Assembly: GCF_000282035.1 (NCBI RefSeq) | Contig: NZ_AKKA01000010.1 | Location: 1 to 64,000, forward strand | Direction: 5' to 3' | DNA length: 64,000 nt | Origin: Rhizobium sp. CF122 | GTDB lineage: Bacteria; Pseudomonadota; Alphaproteobacteria; Rhizobiales; Rhizobiaceae | Part shown: piece by piece, positions 18,687 to 28,472 of the stretch | Layout: every line of letters begins with the position of its first letter | How positions within the stretch are numbered: position 1 is the first letter of the stretch | Notes under the pieces: model-generated | The model's database searches: none | Told to the model about the DNA's origin: nothing | Seen by the model: only the letters and a program-made list of their open reading frames with translations | Made by a program: the position numbers and the translations under genes

Positions 18687-19607
18687 TCACTTGGGCGATG
18701 GAAGCGATGCCGGATCGGTGTAGAACACCTTCTCGCGCAAGAGCCGTAGCAGATATTGGCCGTAGGAGTTCTTCTTCAGTGGCTCGGCCAAAGCCTCGAG
18801 TTGGCCGCCATCGATCCATCCGCTTCGAAAAGCGATTTCTTCAGGGCAAGCAACTTTCAAGCCCTGGCGGCTTTCGATTGTCTCGATGTAGTGGCTGGCC
18901 TCGAGCATTGATTCATGGGTGCCGGTATCCAACCAAGCGTAGCCGCGACCCATCGTTTGCACGTCTAACTGGCCCCTTGCGAGGTATACAGCGTTCAAGT
19001 CTGTTATTTCCAGCTCGCCTCTCGGCGAAGGCTTCAGCGACTTGGCGATATCGATCACTTGGTTGTCATAGAAATAAAGACCCGTGACCGCGTAATTGCT
19101 CTTCGGCAACTTGGGTTTTTCTTCGAGGCTTATCGCGCGCCCCTTCTCGTCGAAGTCGACGACGCCGTAACGCTGCGGATCCTGGACGTGGTATGCAAAT
19201 ACGGTCGCGCCCTCGGCCACCGAATGCGCGCCATGCAACAGCTTCGCGAAATCATGCCCATAAAATATGTTGTCGCCTAGCACCAGGGCAGATGGTGCAT
19301 CGCCCAGAAAATCCTCACCAATCAAGAACGCCTGCGCGAGGCCATCGGGGCTAGGTTGCACGGCGTAGTCAAGATTGATTCCCCACTGGCTTCCATCCTG
19401 CAGCAATTGCTTGAACCGCGGCGTATCCTGCGGGGTGGAAATGACCAAGATGTCGCGGATGCCTGCCAGCATCAGCGTGGTCAGCGGATAATAGATCATA
19501 GGCTTGTCGTAGATCGGCAGCAGCTGCTTACTGACCGCGAGCGTCGCCGGGTATAGGCGCGTCCCAGATCCACCAGCAAGAATAATTCCTTTACGTGCCC
19601 TACCCAT
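18687..19607 (-). CDS. rfbA: glucose-1-phosphate thymidylyltransferase
   Basis: 306 residues. It joins dTTP and glucose 1-phosphate to give dTDP-glucose. The N-terminal nucleotide-binding signature [14 protein letters not shown] (8-21) is intact, followed by [15 protein letters not shown] and the sugar-binding [15 protein letters not shown] segment (here [14 protein letters not shown]). C-terminal residues [20 protein letters not shown] are typical of RmlA. It lies 82 bases after rfbD and directly before rfbC in the rhamnose operon. Confidence 0.97.
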   Translation of the reverse strand: MGRARKGIILAGGSGTRLYPATLAVSKQLLPIYDKPMIYYPLTTLMLAGIRDILVISTPQDTPRFKQLLQDGSQWGINLDYAVQPSPDGLAQAFLIGEDFLGDAPSALVLGDNIFYGHDFAKLLHGAHSVAEGATVFAYHVQDPQRYGVVDFDEKGRAISLEEKPKLPKSNYAVTGLYFYDNQVIDIAKSLKPSPRGELEITDLNAVYLARGQLDVQTMGRGYAWLDTGTHESMLEASHYIETIESRQGLKVACPEEIAFRSGWIDGGQLEALAEPLKKNSYGQYLLRLLREKVFYTDPASLPSPK

Positions 19608-19689
19608 TTTAAAACCCTATTTCAGAATTCTCGTTCCGACTGCTTGATCTTAGCATCACGATTTCAACACGCCGACAAGTCGATCGCGC

Positions 19690-20583
19690 CTAGTTTGGCG
19701 CCGCAAGCTGACCAATGACCTCTTCAACGCCGTCCTGCCACGGCGACAGTGGCAAGTCAAAGCAATCCATCAATTTGGCACAATTTAGCCGTGAGTTGAG
19801 CGGACGCTTTGCAGGCGTAGGATAGTCTCTCGTGGAGATAGGCTCGATTTTGCCCGTCGGCAGCAATCCCCCAAAGCCGCGCGCGGTCGCTCTATCAACG
19901 ATATGGCAGGCATAGTCGTACCAGGAAGCACTGCCTTGGGCGGTGAGGTGAAAAACTCCCGAACCAGCGCTTTTATCCGTCAGAATTTTGTCCGCGATGC
20001 GCGCGGTCGTATTGGCGATCAGAGCCGCCGATGTCGGCGCGCCCACCTGATCAGCAACAATTCGAAGCGTTTCGCGCTCCGAAGCCAATCGGAGAATCGT
20101 CTTTAAAAAATTGTGACCATGATGGCCGTAAACCCAGCTGGTCCGAAGAATAAGATGCTGCCCCCCTGCCGCGCGCACCGCCTCCTCGCCCTGCAGTTTG
20201 CTTTTCCCGTAAACGGACTGTGGGTTGGTGCTATCGGTTTCGACATAGGGAGAATCTTTTTCCCCATCAAAAACGTAGTCGGTCGAGTAATGGATCATCA
20301 CGCAGTCATTATCCGCTGCCCAGCGCGCCATCACGCCCGGCGCAATTCCGTTGACTGCGCCCGCGCGCGCGGCCTCGCTTTCGGCGCGGTCAACCGCCGT
20401 ATAGGCCGCCGCATTGAATATGATCGCTGGCCTCGTCGCTCTCAGCGCGACGAGGATATTCGCCTCGTTTTCCAGGTCAAATTCGGCCCGGCCGTAAGCA
20501 ACGACATCGCCACGTGATGCAAGAGCACGCCGCAGTTCGAAGCCGACCTGCCCATCAGCACCTGTGATCAGCAAGGGACGCAT
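19690..20583 (-). CDS. rfbD: dTDP-4-dehydrorhamnose reductase
   Basis: 297 residues from ATG 20583. It performs the last step of dTDP-L-rhamnose synthesis with NAD(P)H. It has the SDR nucleotide motif LITGADGQVGFELRRAL, STDYVFDGEK, the YGKSKLQGE segment with Tyr and Lys of the catalytic triad, and RTSWVYGHHGHNF. The start lies two bases after the rfbB stop (TGACAATG). A longer frame to 20613 would overlap rfbB by 28 bases and adds residues not typical of RmlD. Confidence 0.96.
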   Translation of the reverse strand: MRPLLITGADGQVGFELRRALASRGDVVAYGRAEFDLENEANILVALRATRPAIIFNAAAYTAVDRAESEAARAGAVNGIAPGVMARWAADNDCVMIHYSTDYVFDGEKDSPYVETDSTNPQSVYGKSKLQGEEAVRAAGGQHLILRTSWVYGHHGHNFLKTILRLASERETLRIVADQVGAPTSAALIANTTARIADKILTDKSAGSGVFHLTAQGSASWYDYACHIVDRATARGFGGLLPTGKIEPISTRDYPTPAKRPLNSRLNCAKLMDCFDLPLSPWQDGVEEVIGQLAAPN

Positions 20584-20585
20584 TG

Positions 20586-21647
20586 TCAATTCTCGTACTG
20601 CTGAGTGAGCCAATCCCGGTAGGCGCCGGATGTCACATTGGTCACCCAGTCCTGATTGTTGAGATACCAGGAAATAGTCTTTTCTATGCCGCTTTCGAAG
20701 GTCTCGACGGGTTTCCAGCCCAGATCCCGCTCGATCTTGCGTGCGTCGATCGCGTATCGCCGATCATGTCCCGGGCGATCCTTCACGAAGGTAATCTGAT
20801 CGCGATATGATCCGGCGCCTTGCCGCGGCTTCAGCGCGTCGAGCGTATCGCAGATCGTGTGCACCACCGCCAAATTGGGCTTCTCGTTCCAGCCGCCGAC
20901 ATTGTAGACCTCGCCGACTCGGCCATTGGCCAACACCGTTCGGATCGCGCTGCAATGATCCTTCACATAGAGCCAGTCTCGTATCTGCTGGCCATCGCCG
21001 TAGATCGGCAGAGGCTTGCCGGCAAGCGCGTTCAATATCACCAGCGGAATCAGCTTCTCTGGGAAGTGATACGGCCCGTAGTTATTGCTGCAATTGGTGG
21101 TGAGCACCGGGAGGCCATAAGTATGATGCCATGCTCTCACCAAGTGATCCGACGCGGCCTTGCTTGCGGAATAAGGGCTGTTGGGCTCGTAACGATTGTT
21201 TTCGCTGAAGGGAGCGTCGGTGGCGCCGAGGCTGCCATAGACTTCGTCCGTGGAGACATGCAGAAAGCGGAAGGGTGATTTTTCGTTGTCGTTCAACTCC
21301 TGCCAGAATGCGCGAGCCGCTTCGAGCAGGTTAAACGTGCCGACAACATTCGTCTCGATGAACGCGGCAGGGCCGTGAATCGACCGGTCAACATGACTCT
21401 CAGCGGCAAAATTTATGATCGCGCGCGGCTGGTGAGTCCGCAGCAAGCTTTCAATGAACTCTCTATCGCCGATGTCACCATGCGCAAAGACATGCCTATC
21501 GTCTCCCCGCAGCGATTTCAGCGTATCGAGGTTGCCGGCATAGGTCAGCTTGTCAACGTTTATGATCCGTTCGCCCGACTGAGCAATCCAATCGAGAACG
21601 AAATTGCCGCCAATGAACCCTGCCCCACCCGACACAAGTACCGTCAT
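20586..21647 (-). CDS. rfbB: dTDP-glucose 4,6-dehydratase
   Basis: 353 residues, standard length for RmlB. It makes dTDP-4-dehydro-6-deoxy-D-glucose. The NAD-binding [25 protein letters not shown], the catalytic [10 protein letters not shown] region, [15 protein letters not shown] (Tyr/Lys) and [17 protein letters not shown] are all present. It starts 17 bases after the GT2 stop and is followed at once by rfbD. Confidence 0.98.
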   Translation of the reverse strand: MTVLVSGGAGFIGGNFVLDWIAQSGERIINVDKLTYAGNLDTLKSLRGDDRHVFAHGDIGDREFIESLLRTHQPRAIINFAAESHVDRSIHGPAAFIETNVVGTFNLLEAARAFWQELNDNEKSPFRFLHVSTDEVYGSLGATDAPFSENNRYEPNSPYSASKAASDHLVRAWHHTYGLPVLTTNCSNNYGPYHFPEKLIPLVILNALAGKPLPIYGDGQQIRDWLYVKDHCSAIRTVLANGRVGEVYNVGGWNEKPNLAVVHTICDTLDALKPRQGAGSYRDQITFVKDRPGHDRRYAIDARKIERDLGWKPVETFESGIEKTISWYLNNQDWVTNVTSGAYRDWLTQQYEN

Positions 21648-21664
21648 TTACCTACACCTATTGT

Positions 21665-22591
21665 CTAAATCTGTTTCAGGATTACAGCTACAAGCAAACC
21701 AAAGTTGCCTGCCAATGTCTGCCGATGCAGCCCCGACCTGTAGAGTATCCGGAGTCGCATAGGAAGTGCTTCTGTCCTCATCCTACGAAAGTCTGCAAGG
21801 AGAGCTTGATTTCCCGGCGTCAGGAGATGCTCGACCCTTCTCAGCGCTCCGACGTGCTGGCCATTCCATTTCAAAAATCGGCTTTGCGTCAGCATATGCG
21901 CGCGTTTAAGCCGAGCTCGCCAACCGGAATTGGACCCGACAATATTGCTCGCATGCTGCCGATAGTCGATGCGCGGCTCAGCATCATATCGAACGCGCCC
22001 TCCGGCGCCCGATACCAGAATATAGGCCCACCAGTCGTGGCTTGGAATATCTGCTTCGGCACCGCCCTCAATCAGAAGCGCGCGCGCCGCGCGGTTCATG
22101 ACCATCGTATTGCCGCCGCCGATGCTTTGTACCAGCGCGTTCGAGAAGGACGGGGCGCGCGTGAAAAGCGGAGAATTGCCGGTCGACACACCCTTTTCAT
22201 CCACCGTGTGCGTTCGCGAACAATAAAGAGCCGGAAGACTGGATGGCTGCTCCTTCAACCAGGCGACTGCGCGTTCCAGCTTATCGGCATGCCAGATGTC
22301 ATCCTGATCAGAAAAAGCGTAATAGGCTGCGTCAATGGCCGGATTGCAGATTAACGTCAGAAAATTGCGGATGAAACCCCGACGAGGCCCGTTCACAACG
22401 TGAACGGGCGACCGAACACTTTTTTCAAACGACCGCACGAGATCGAGCGTTGTATCGGTGGACCCGTCATCCGAAACCCATAGCGACCAGCTGCTGTAGG
22501 TTTGGCCGCGAATGGATTCCAACTGCTCGGGAAGAAATCGCGCTCCCTGAAAAGTGCCCATCAAGATGGCAACGTCGTCTCTCATGCCCAT
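21665..22591 (-). CDS. GT2 glycosyltransferase, probable rhamnosyltransferase
   Basis: 308 residues with a GT-A fold: VAILMGTFQGARFLPEQLESI at the N-terminus, WVSDDGSTD, and the metal-binding YAFSDQDDIWHADKL. Proteins of this shape next to rml genes usually add rhamnose or another sugar to a growing surface glycan; the donor here is inferred from the flanking rfb genes. Two ATGs (22591 and 22585) are possible. It follows cysNC by 94 bases and precedes rfbB by 17. Confidence 0.85.
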   Translation of the reverse strand: MGMRDDVAILMGTFQGARFLPEQLESIRGQTYSSWSLWVSDDGSTDTTLDLVRSFEKSVRSPVHVVNGPRRGFIRNFLTLICNPAIDAAYYAFSDQDDIWHADKLERAVAWLKEQPSSLPALYCSRTHTVDEKGVSTGNSPLFTRAPSFSNALVQSIGGGNTMVMNRAARALLIEGGAEADIPSHDWWAYILVSGAGGRVRYDAEPRIDYRQHASNIVGSNSGWRARLKRAHMLTQSRFLKWNGQHVGALRRVEHLLTPGNQALLADFRRMRTEALPMRLRILYRSGLHRQTLAGNFGLLVAVILKQI

Positions 22592-22685
22592 TCGAAGCCG
22601 AATTTGTTAATCAACTCGTCGCCTTTACTGGATGGCGTTTTGAAACACAACATCATCAACATCTCGGGAGCGCATCCGCGCTGCT

Positions 22686-24602
22686 TCAGTTGCGGTCGGG
22701 GGAGTCGAGGATTGCGAGGAGATACTTGACGGTATCGTCGATATCACGCGTGGAACCATCCACCTTCACCTCCGCCTGCTCGGGCGGCTCATACGGACTG
22801 TTTACGCCCGTCATGTTCGGAATCTGTCCGCTCCGGGCCTTTCGGTACAAGCCCTTGGGGTCTCGGTCTTCGCAAACCTGCAGCGGCGTATCAACATAAA
22901 CCTCGATGAAATTCTGTTCGCCTATCAATTCCTTCGCCATTTGGCGTTCACGTTTGAAAGGCGAGATAAACGCCGTCAGGACTAGAATTCCAGCGTCCAT
23001 CATCAGCTTTGCCACTTCCGCGATCCGGCGTATGTTCTCAACGCGGTCGGCGTCGGTGAAGCCGAGATCCTTGTTCAATCCTTGTCTCACATTGTCGCCA
23101 TCGAGAATATAGGTTCTGCGGCCGGACTTATGGAGTTCGCGCTCGAGGGCGTTGGCGATCGTCGACTTTCCCGATCCCGATAGGCCGGTAAACCAGATCA
23201 CCTTGCCGGCGTGGCCGTTCAGCCGCTCGCGATCGGCCCTGGTGATGGACAAGGCCTGGCGATGGACATTTTGAGCGCGCCTGAGATTGTGCCGAATCAT
23301 CCCGGCGGCGACGGTCGCGTTGCTGAAACGATCGATTAGGATAAAACTTCCAAGCGCTTTCGACCGGGAATAGGTATCGAAAACGAGCGGGCGGCTGACG
23401 GAAACATTGCAGACCCCGATGTCGTTCAATGCTAGCTGCCGTGCAGCCTCATGCCCAAGCGTATTGATGTCGACACGATATTTGATGCCGGAAATTGAAG
23501 CGGTCGCGGACTGAGTGGACAGCTTGATATCATAACTCCGTCCGACAAGGCCCGGATCCAGATCCATCCAGACAATCGTCGCTTCGAAATGATCGGTCAT
23601 CTCCAGCGGGTTGTCGGCCAACGAAAGCACATCTCCTCGGGACACGTCGATATCGCGTTCGAGGCAGAGCGTAATCGCGCTTCTTTCAGCAGCCTCCGCC
23701 TGGCGTCCATCCATGGTGACTATCTCGGCGATTTCCGAGACTTCGCCAGACGCGGTGTTTCTTATTTTGCTACCTACGCGCGCCATGCCCTCCAAGAGCG
23801 TTCCACAGATGCCTCTGAAGCCGGCGTCGGGCCGATTGATCCACTGAACGGGGAAGATGAAACGGTCTGAGGGAGCCTGCTGCACGTGGACCGTCTCCAG
23901 ATGCCCCAGCAACGTTGGGCCGTCATACCATGCCATTTTCGATGATCGGTGCGTTATGTTCTCACCCTTTAAGGCACTGATCGGAATGGGCATAAATGTT
24001 TCGAAATTCAGAGTCGCTGCAAAGTCAGCCATGGCCTCCGACAGCTGCGATGAAATTTGGCGGTCGTATTCGACAGTGTCCATCTTGTTGATCGCCAGCA
24101 CCAGATGACGAACACCGAGCAAGGATGCCAGGTAAGCGTGCCGTTTGGTTTGCGTAAGCAATCCTTTTCGGACGTCCATCAGCAAAATCGCCAAATCCGC
24201 TGTCGAGGCGGCGGTCACCATGTTGCGCGTGTACTGCTCGTGACCAGGCGCATCGGCGACGATAAATTTCCGTCGTGATGTCGAGAAGAATCGGTACGCA
24301 ACATCGATGGTGATGCCTTGTTCGCGCTCGGCCGACAGGCCGTCGACAAGCAGTGCGAAGTCGATGTTTTCGCCTTGAGTTCCGTATCGCTTCGAATCCG
24401 CCTTCAACGCGTCAAGCTGATCGTCCGCCAAGACCTGCGATTCCCAAAGCAGACGCCCGAGAAGCGTACTCTTGCCATCATCGACGCTACCACAGGTGAT
24501 AAAGCGCAATAGATCCTGCGAACGCTGTTGAGAGTCGAAGGCTTCGAGTACTTCTTGGGTCGTTCTAGCCGGCGCGGCTGGATTTCGGATTGCGCGGCGC
24601 AT
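22686..24602 (-). CDS. cysNC: bifunctional sulfate adenylyltransferase subunit 1 / adenylylsulfate kinase (CysNC, NodQ-like)
   Basis: 638 residues. The N-terminal GTPase half has the P-loop [32 protein letters not shown] and the guanine motif NKMD; it drives APS formation with CysD. The C-terminal half is APS kinase: [17 protein letters not shown] (P-loop) and [20 protein letters not shown], making PAPS. The start at ATG 24602 shares one base with the cysD stop (TGATG) and follows GAGGGA. This fused form occurs in rhizobial nodQ and in housekeeping cysNC. Here the neighbours are rhamnose and glycosyltransferase genes, so PAPS for glycan sulfation is the likely use. Confidence 0.95.
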   Translation of the reverse strand: MRRAIRNPAAPARTTQEVLEAFDSQQRSQDLLRFITCGSVDDGKSTLLGRLLWESQVLADDQLDALKADSKRYGTQGENIDFALLVDGLSAEREQGITIDVAYRFFSTSRRKFIVADAPGHEQYTRNMVTAASTADLAILLMDVRKGLLTQTKRHAYLASLLGVRHLVLAINKMDTVEYDRQISSQLSEAMADFAATLNFETFMPIPISALKGENITHRSSKMAWYDGPTLLGHLETVHVQQAPSDRFIFPVQWINRPDAGFRGICGTLLEGMARVGSKIRNTASGEVSEIAEIVTMDGRQAEAAERSAITLCLERDIDVSRGDVLSLADNPLEMTDHFEATIVWMDLDPGLVGRSYDIKLSTQSATASISGIKYRVDINTLGHEAARQLALNDIGVCNVSVSRPLVFDTYSRSKALGSFILIDRFSNATVAAGMIRHNLRRAQNVHRQALSITRADRERLNGHAGKVIWFTGLSGSGKSTIANALERELHKSGRRTYILDGDNVRQGLNKDLGFTDADRVENIRRIAEVAKLMMDAGILVLTAFISPFKRERQMAKELIGEQNFIEVYVDTPLQVCEDRDPKGLYRKARSGQIPNMTGVNSPYEPPEQAEVKVDGSTRDIDDTVKYLLAILDSPDRN

Positions 24603-26050
24603 CAAAAATATCCCTCGGCCTTCTTTTTTTCCATGCTCGAACCGGAGCTCGTATCAATCAGGCGTCCTTGTCTTTCGCTCGCGCGAGATTGCAACAACTC
24701 CGCTATTATCTCGGGAACAGTCGATGCGTCCGACTCGATCGCCCCGGTCAGCGGGTAGCAACCAAGCGTTCGAAAGCGCACTTTACGGGCGGAAATTTGT
24801 TCGTTGGGCAAGAGCTGCATGCGATCGTCGTCGACGACCAAAAGCATGCCGTTTCGGTTCACGACCGGTCGCTCTTTAGCGAAGTAGAGCGGCACGATGG
24901 GAATGGCCTGTTCATGGATGTATTGCCATATGTCGAGCTCGGTCCAGTTTGAAAGCGGGAACACGCGAATGCTTTCGTCCGGTCGCTTTCGGGTATTGTA
25001 GAGGTTCCAGACTTCCGGCCGCTGGTTCTTCGGATCCCAGGCGTGATTGCGAGCACGGAAGGAGAATACACGCTCCTTTGCCCTCGATCTCTCTTCGTCG
25101 CGGCGCGCGCCGCCGAAAACGATATCGAACCTATAAAGATCGAGGGCCTGCTTCAGCCCTTCGGTTTTCGTGATGGCTGTGTGGAGTTCCACCCCATGAT
25201 CGAATGGATTAATATCTTTTTCGATCGCCTCGGGGTTGACATGGACGATAAGCTCTGCGCCGCCTTTCGCCCGGACACTGTCCCTGAATTGGTACATTTC
25301 ACGAAACTTCCACCGCGTGTCCACGTGCAGGAGTGGAAATGGAAGCGGCGCTGGAAAGAAAGCCTTGCGCACCAGATGAAGGAGTACCGAGCTGTCTTTT
25401 CCCAATGAGTATAGTAAGACGGGATTGCGCGCCTCAGCATAGGCTTCTCGGATGATGAAGATGCTCTCGGACTCAAGCCGTTTTAGGTGATCGGACATTG
25501 ATGACGCAGCGTGAATAGGCGCAGCGGCCGATAGGGGCGACGAATAGCTCAACAGCTGGACACCTATATCTTCGTTGGAAGGGATTTCGCGGCAGAACCT
25601 TGTCACAGCCGCATGCGGAAAGACCGCGATCGGCTTGCCGACATGCTTCCGCAGTTTTCCCAATGCAGTCTCAACTTCGGCTGAGCTAACCGGCGTTGCC
25701 ATGGGCACCCAGATACGCGATCCTCGGGCGTCGTTGGCATGCAGGCACGCGGACTGCGCTCGCTCGAAAATCTGCACGAATAGAACAAGTGTTCGCTTGG
25801 AGCGCTGCCGTTCTAAATCGGAATTCAAAACTCTCTGTATGGGTTTCTCTCCGAATTCATCCCGCAAATCCTCGGCTATCAGAGCTGCCGGCAGAATGCC
25901 CAGCTCATGCAACCGTCGCTCGGCGGTGCGCTTTGTGTCGGCCATGCCGACAGCCTTGAGGTATTGGAAGGCCAGCTCGGTATTCCAGACTCGATCGCCA
26001 ATCAAATTGAGAACAGCTTCCTCATCATTCACTTGTCGCATTTTGCGCAT
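24602..26050 (-). CDS. cysD: sulfate adenylyltransferase subunit 2 (CysD) with a 184-residue N-terminal extension
   Basis: 482 residues, against about 300 for ordinary CysD. Residues 185-482 are a complete Cys[21 protein letters not shown], the PP-loop [45 protein letters not shown] and the C-terminal [16 protein letters not shown]. With CysN it forms APS from ATP and sulfate. Residues 1-184 match no family I know; they are mixed alpha/beta and contain [19 protein letters not shown]. No ribosome binding site is visible before the internal ATG at 25498, so the long form is probably made. The gene heads the cysD-cysNC-GT2-rfb operon. Confidence 0.88.
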   Translation of the reverse strand: MRKMRQVNDEEAVLNLIGDRVWNTELAFQYLKAVGMADTKRTAERRLHELGILPAALIAEDLRDEFGEKPIQRVLNSDLERQRSKRTLVLFVQIFERAQSACLHANDARGSRIWVPMATPVSSAEVETALGKLRKHVGKPIAVFPHAAVTRFCREIPSNEDIGVQLLSYSSPLSAAAPIHAASSMSDHLKRLESESIFIIREAYAEARNPVLLYSLGKDSSVLLHLVRKAFFPAPLPFPLLHVDTRWKFREMYQFRDSVRAKGGAELIVHVNPEAIEKDINPFDHGVELHTAITKTEGLKQALDLYRFDIVFGGARRDEERSRAKERVFSFRARNHAWDPKNQRPEVWNLYNTRKRPDESIRVFPLSNWTELDIWQYIHEQAIPIVPLYFAKERPVVNRNGMLLVVDDDRMQLLPNEQISARKVRFRTLGCYPLTGAIESDASTVPEIIAELLQSRASERQGRLIDTSSGSSMEKKKAEGYF

Positions 26051-26486
26051 TCCAAATTTGCTTACGTTCTAAACTAGAGGCGCTTGAATACCATGAGGCA
26101 ATTCAATCCACCAGATACATATTGCGACAATCGAAATGAAGCCCTCAGATTGTAAAACACGCGTTCAACGTCTAGATTGAAGAACTGCCCCTCGTGTCAC
26201 AACGAGTGGAAGGAGGACGAATGCGATTGCGGCGCATCCTGCATTGTCACGCACAATCCAGAGTGAAGTTATGCTTCAGGCCGGCATGCAGGTCGCGGAA
26301 GCGAACGTTGTCACCGTGATAGGAATGGTTGACGTTGAATGGACCGTCGCCACGGCTAATTTAGCGAGAACCATGCATCGGGCAAGCTGAAAAATCAACT
26401 TTCCAGCGAGTGACTACGCTATGCACACTACTGCCAAGCGTAACGATATTATTCTAGAGGCGGTCTCTTCGGGGGTGATCTTATAA
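26051..26486. other. 436-base intergenic region between cysD and the cyclase operon
   Basis: It holds the upstream region of the cysD operon and the 3' side of the cyclase gene. A strong AAGGAGGACGA precedes an ATG at 26221 on the plus strand that opens a 32-codon frame (to 26319). Its product is Arg/Cys-rich with no match I recognise. A second 39-codon frame runs 26271-26390. Neither can be supported as a gene from composition alone. No terminator with a T-run was seen after the cyclase. Confidence 0.4.
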
Positions 26487-28472
26487 TTATTCATCTGTTG
26501 AGCGAGAAAGTTCTGCCCGCACGATTGAATAATAAAGTCGGAGAGAAGGAATGGCTGTTTCCAATCTGTCGAAAATATTATCCAGAGCGCCCAAAGTTTT
26601 ATTGTATTTCCCCAAGATAAAATCGGTGTGCACGTCGAGGTCCTCGGGCCGAGCATCTTCAACGATCGTATAGACAGGCGACGGTACCGTTCTGCCCTTT
26701 ACGACAATACGGTCAAGCTCGACCACGGTGTAACGCCCGCTGACAAGCCGCGCGGTCTCCTCCCCGAGCAGAATAGCCACCCCGTAGTTCTTCGATGCTC
26801 CTTCAAGCCGTGAGGCGAGATTGACCGAGTCGCCGAGACACGAATAATCGAAGCGCCGGTTCGACCCCATGTTGCCGACGACACATTCACCCGTGTTGAT
26901 GCCAACGCCCATCTTCAGCACATGCAGAGGTGCGCCGCTTGCTTTGGCCTCCTCTTCAAGCTCCTTGTTAAGCTTTCCAATAGCGGTCTGCATTGCAAGC
27001 GATGCTTGAACAGCATGGAGCGCGTGCTTGGGGTCATCGAGCGGAGCGTTCCAAAATGCCATGATGCAGTCGCCCATGTATTTGTCGATCGTACCTCCGT
27101 GATCCATGACGATATCGGAGAGCGGCGTCAGCAGTCGGTTGATCAAGCCCGTCAGCCTTTCCGGATCGTCCTTCATCGTTTCGGCAATCGTCGTGAAGCC
27201 GCGGACGTCGGAGAAGAGGATCGACAGCGTTCGTCTTTCTCCGCCGAGCTTCAGTTGCGAAGGATCGTCAGAGAGCTTTTTGACGAGATCGGGCGAAATG
27301 TACTGCGAAAACGCTCGGGTAATGCGTTGCTTGTTCCTGCGCTCCTCCGCAAAGTCGAAAGCCGCTTGTCCGAAGGCGACGGACGCAAAAGCGACGGTCG
27401 GCCCTAACGGAGATACGAAAAAATGGTCGAAGCGTAGACCCGCATAGGAGAGCAGCGCGAATGCGCAGATCGCAACGACCGTTGCTAATAGTGTCAGCCA
27501 ACCAGTGGATTTCCAAACAGTTGCTGCAGCAAGCGCGGCCGCAAGCAGGACGAAGCCGACAAAAGGCACGCTGCCCGTGCGGGTGATAGACATCCGCTGG
27601 CGAAGATTATCATAGATCGTTGCCTGGATTTCGACGCCAGCGGTAAGCTTGCCCGTATGCATCGTGTACGGTGTGGCAAAGGCGTCAGCGCCCCCCTTGT
27701 CGATCTCCGGCGCATTCTGGAGGCTGAGGCCGACCAGGACAATGCGATCCTTGAAAGTGCCCTCAGGAAGGAAGTTCTTCGGGTCGAGGGCCTGATAGTA
27801 GGAGACGGTTGGATAGCTACGCGCCGGGCCGAATGTCTGGATCATTGAGTTCGACGGGATCGTGTCAACAGCATTGCCGGCAGCCCGCAGAAGCGTGACG
27901 GCAAAGCCGTCTTCGTAAGGGGGAATCGTCCGGAAGACGCCGTCCCCACCAAGCTCGATCGAGGCTATGCCCGTGCGAGCACCGGCTGCCGTCAGTTGAG
28001 GCAGTGGGGTCGCTCTCACCAACTGATCGGCTTGCGGGGTCTGGATGAGCGTCTCGTCGCCAGCAAGTATCACATCCGGGCCCACTGCAGCAGTGATCGC
28101 CGCATCGTTTTCGACTGACGAGGGCTCCGCCATGATGATATCGAGGCCGATCACCTTTGCGCCGGCTGCTCGTAGTTGTCGGATCAATTCGGCATGCAGG
28201 CTGCGCGGCCAAGGCCACTGCGCATTGATTGCCGCAAGGGAAGGCTCGTCGATCGCGACAATGACCGGCCCATCCTCCGGCGGCGGCAGGTCGTCGACCG
28301 TCGACAAATAGTCGAAGGACTTCAGCTCCAGCAGCGGCCACGCCGGCAGGCGCGAAAGCAGGGAGATTCCGATGAGGGTCACCAGAATGAGGACAAGCAG
28401 TCGTAGGCTCCGGCTGCTGAATGGCCAGCCGAGAGATTCTCTAGATTGACCAGGGGTCGGGGCCTTGTTCAT
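26487..28472 (-). CDS. CHASE2-domain class III adenylate/guanylate cyclase
   Basis: 661-residue inner-membrane sensor cyclase. One helix (24-42) precedes an extracytoplasmic CHASE2 domain (about 50-300), then three helices (about 303-370) and a cytoplasmic class III catalytic domain (about 412-600). Metal-binding Asp422 (in FSDVRGFT) and Asp468 (in YMGDCI), the purine-specifying Lys464, and the transition-state Asn551 and Arg555 (in SVNLASRLE) are all present, so it should be active. The second base-specifying position (seven before the Asn) is Ser544, where most CHASE2 cyclases I recall have Thr. ATP is the likely substrate. The start shares one base with the stop of the FecR/barrel gene (TGATG), so the sensor and the cyclase are produced together. 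Confidence 0.92.
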   Translation of the reverse strand: MNKAPTPGQSRESLGWPFSSRSLRLLVLILVTLIGISLLSRLPAWPLLELKSFDYLSTVDDLPPPEDGPVIVAIDEPSLAAINAQWPWPRSLHAELIRQLRAAGAKVIGLDIIMAEPSSVENDAAITAAVGPDVILAGDETLIQTPQADQLVRATPLPQLTAAGARTGIASIELGGDGVFRTIPPYEDGFAVTLLRAAGNAVDTIPSNSMIQTFGPARSYPTVSYYQALDPKNFLPEGTFKDRIVLVGLSLQNAPEIDKGGADAFATPYTMHTGKLTAGVEIQATIYDNLRQRMSITRTGSVPFVGFVLLAAALAAATVWKSTGWLTLLATVVAICAFALLSYAGLRFDHFFVSPLGPTVAFASVAFGQAAFDFAEERRNKQRITRAFSQYISPDLVKKLSDDPSQLKLGGERRTLSILFSDVRGFTTIAETMKDDPERLTGLINRLLTPLSDIVMDHGGTIDKYMGDCIMAFWNAPLDDPKHALHAVQASLAMQTAIGKLNKELEEEAKASGAPLHVLKMGVGINTGECVVGNMGSNRRFDYSCLGDSVNLASRLEGASKNYGVAILLGEETARLVSGRYTVVELDRIVVKGRTVPSPVYTIVEDARPEDLDVHTDFILGKYNKTLGALDNIFDRLETAIPSLRLYYSIVRAELSRSTDE

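Noticed and set aside
22686..26050. Possible nodPQ symbiosis genes
   Set aside because: CysD/CysNC resemble NodP/NodQ, but no nod box, nodulation or other symbiosis genes are nearby; neighbours are rhamnose and glycosyltransferase genes.
26487..28472. The CHASE2 enzyme as a Pycsar pyrimidine cyclase
   Set aside because: It keeps the purine-selecting Lys464 and the usual adenylate-cyclase layout with a CHASE2 sensor; PycC enzymes are soluble and short. Only a functional link to the PycTM-like gene remains open.
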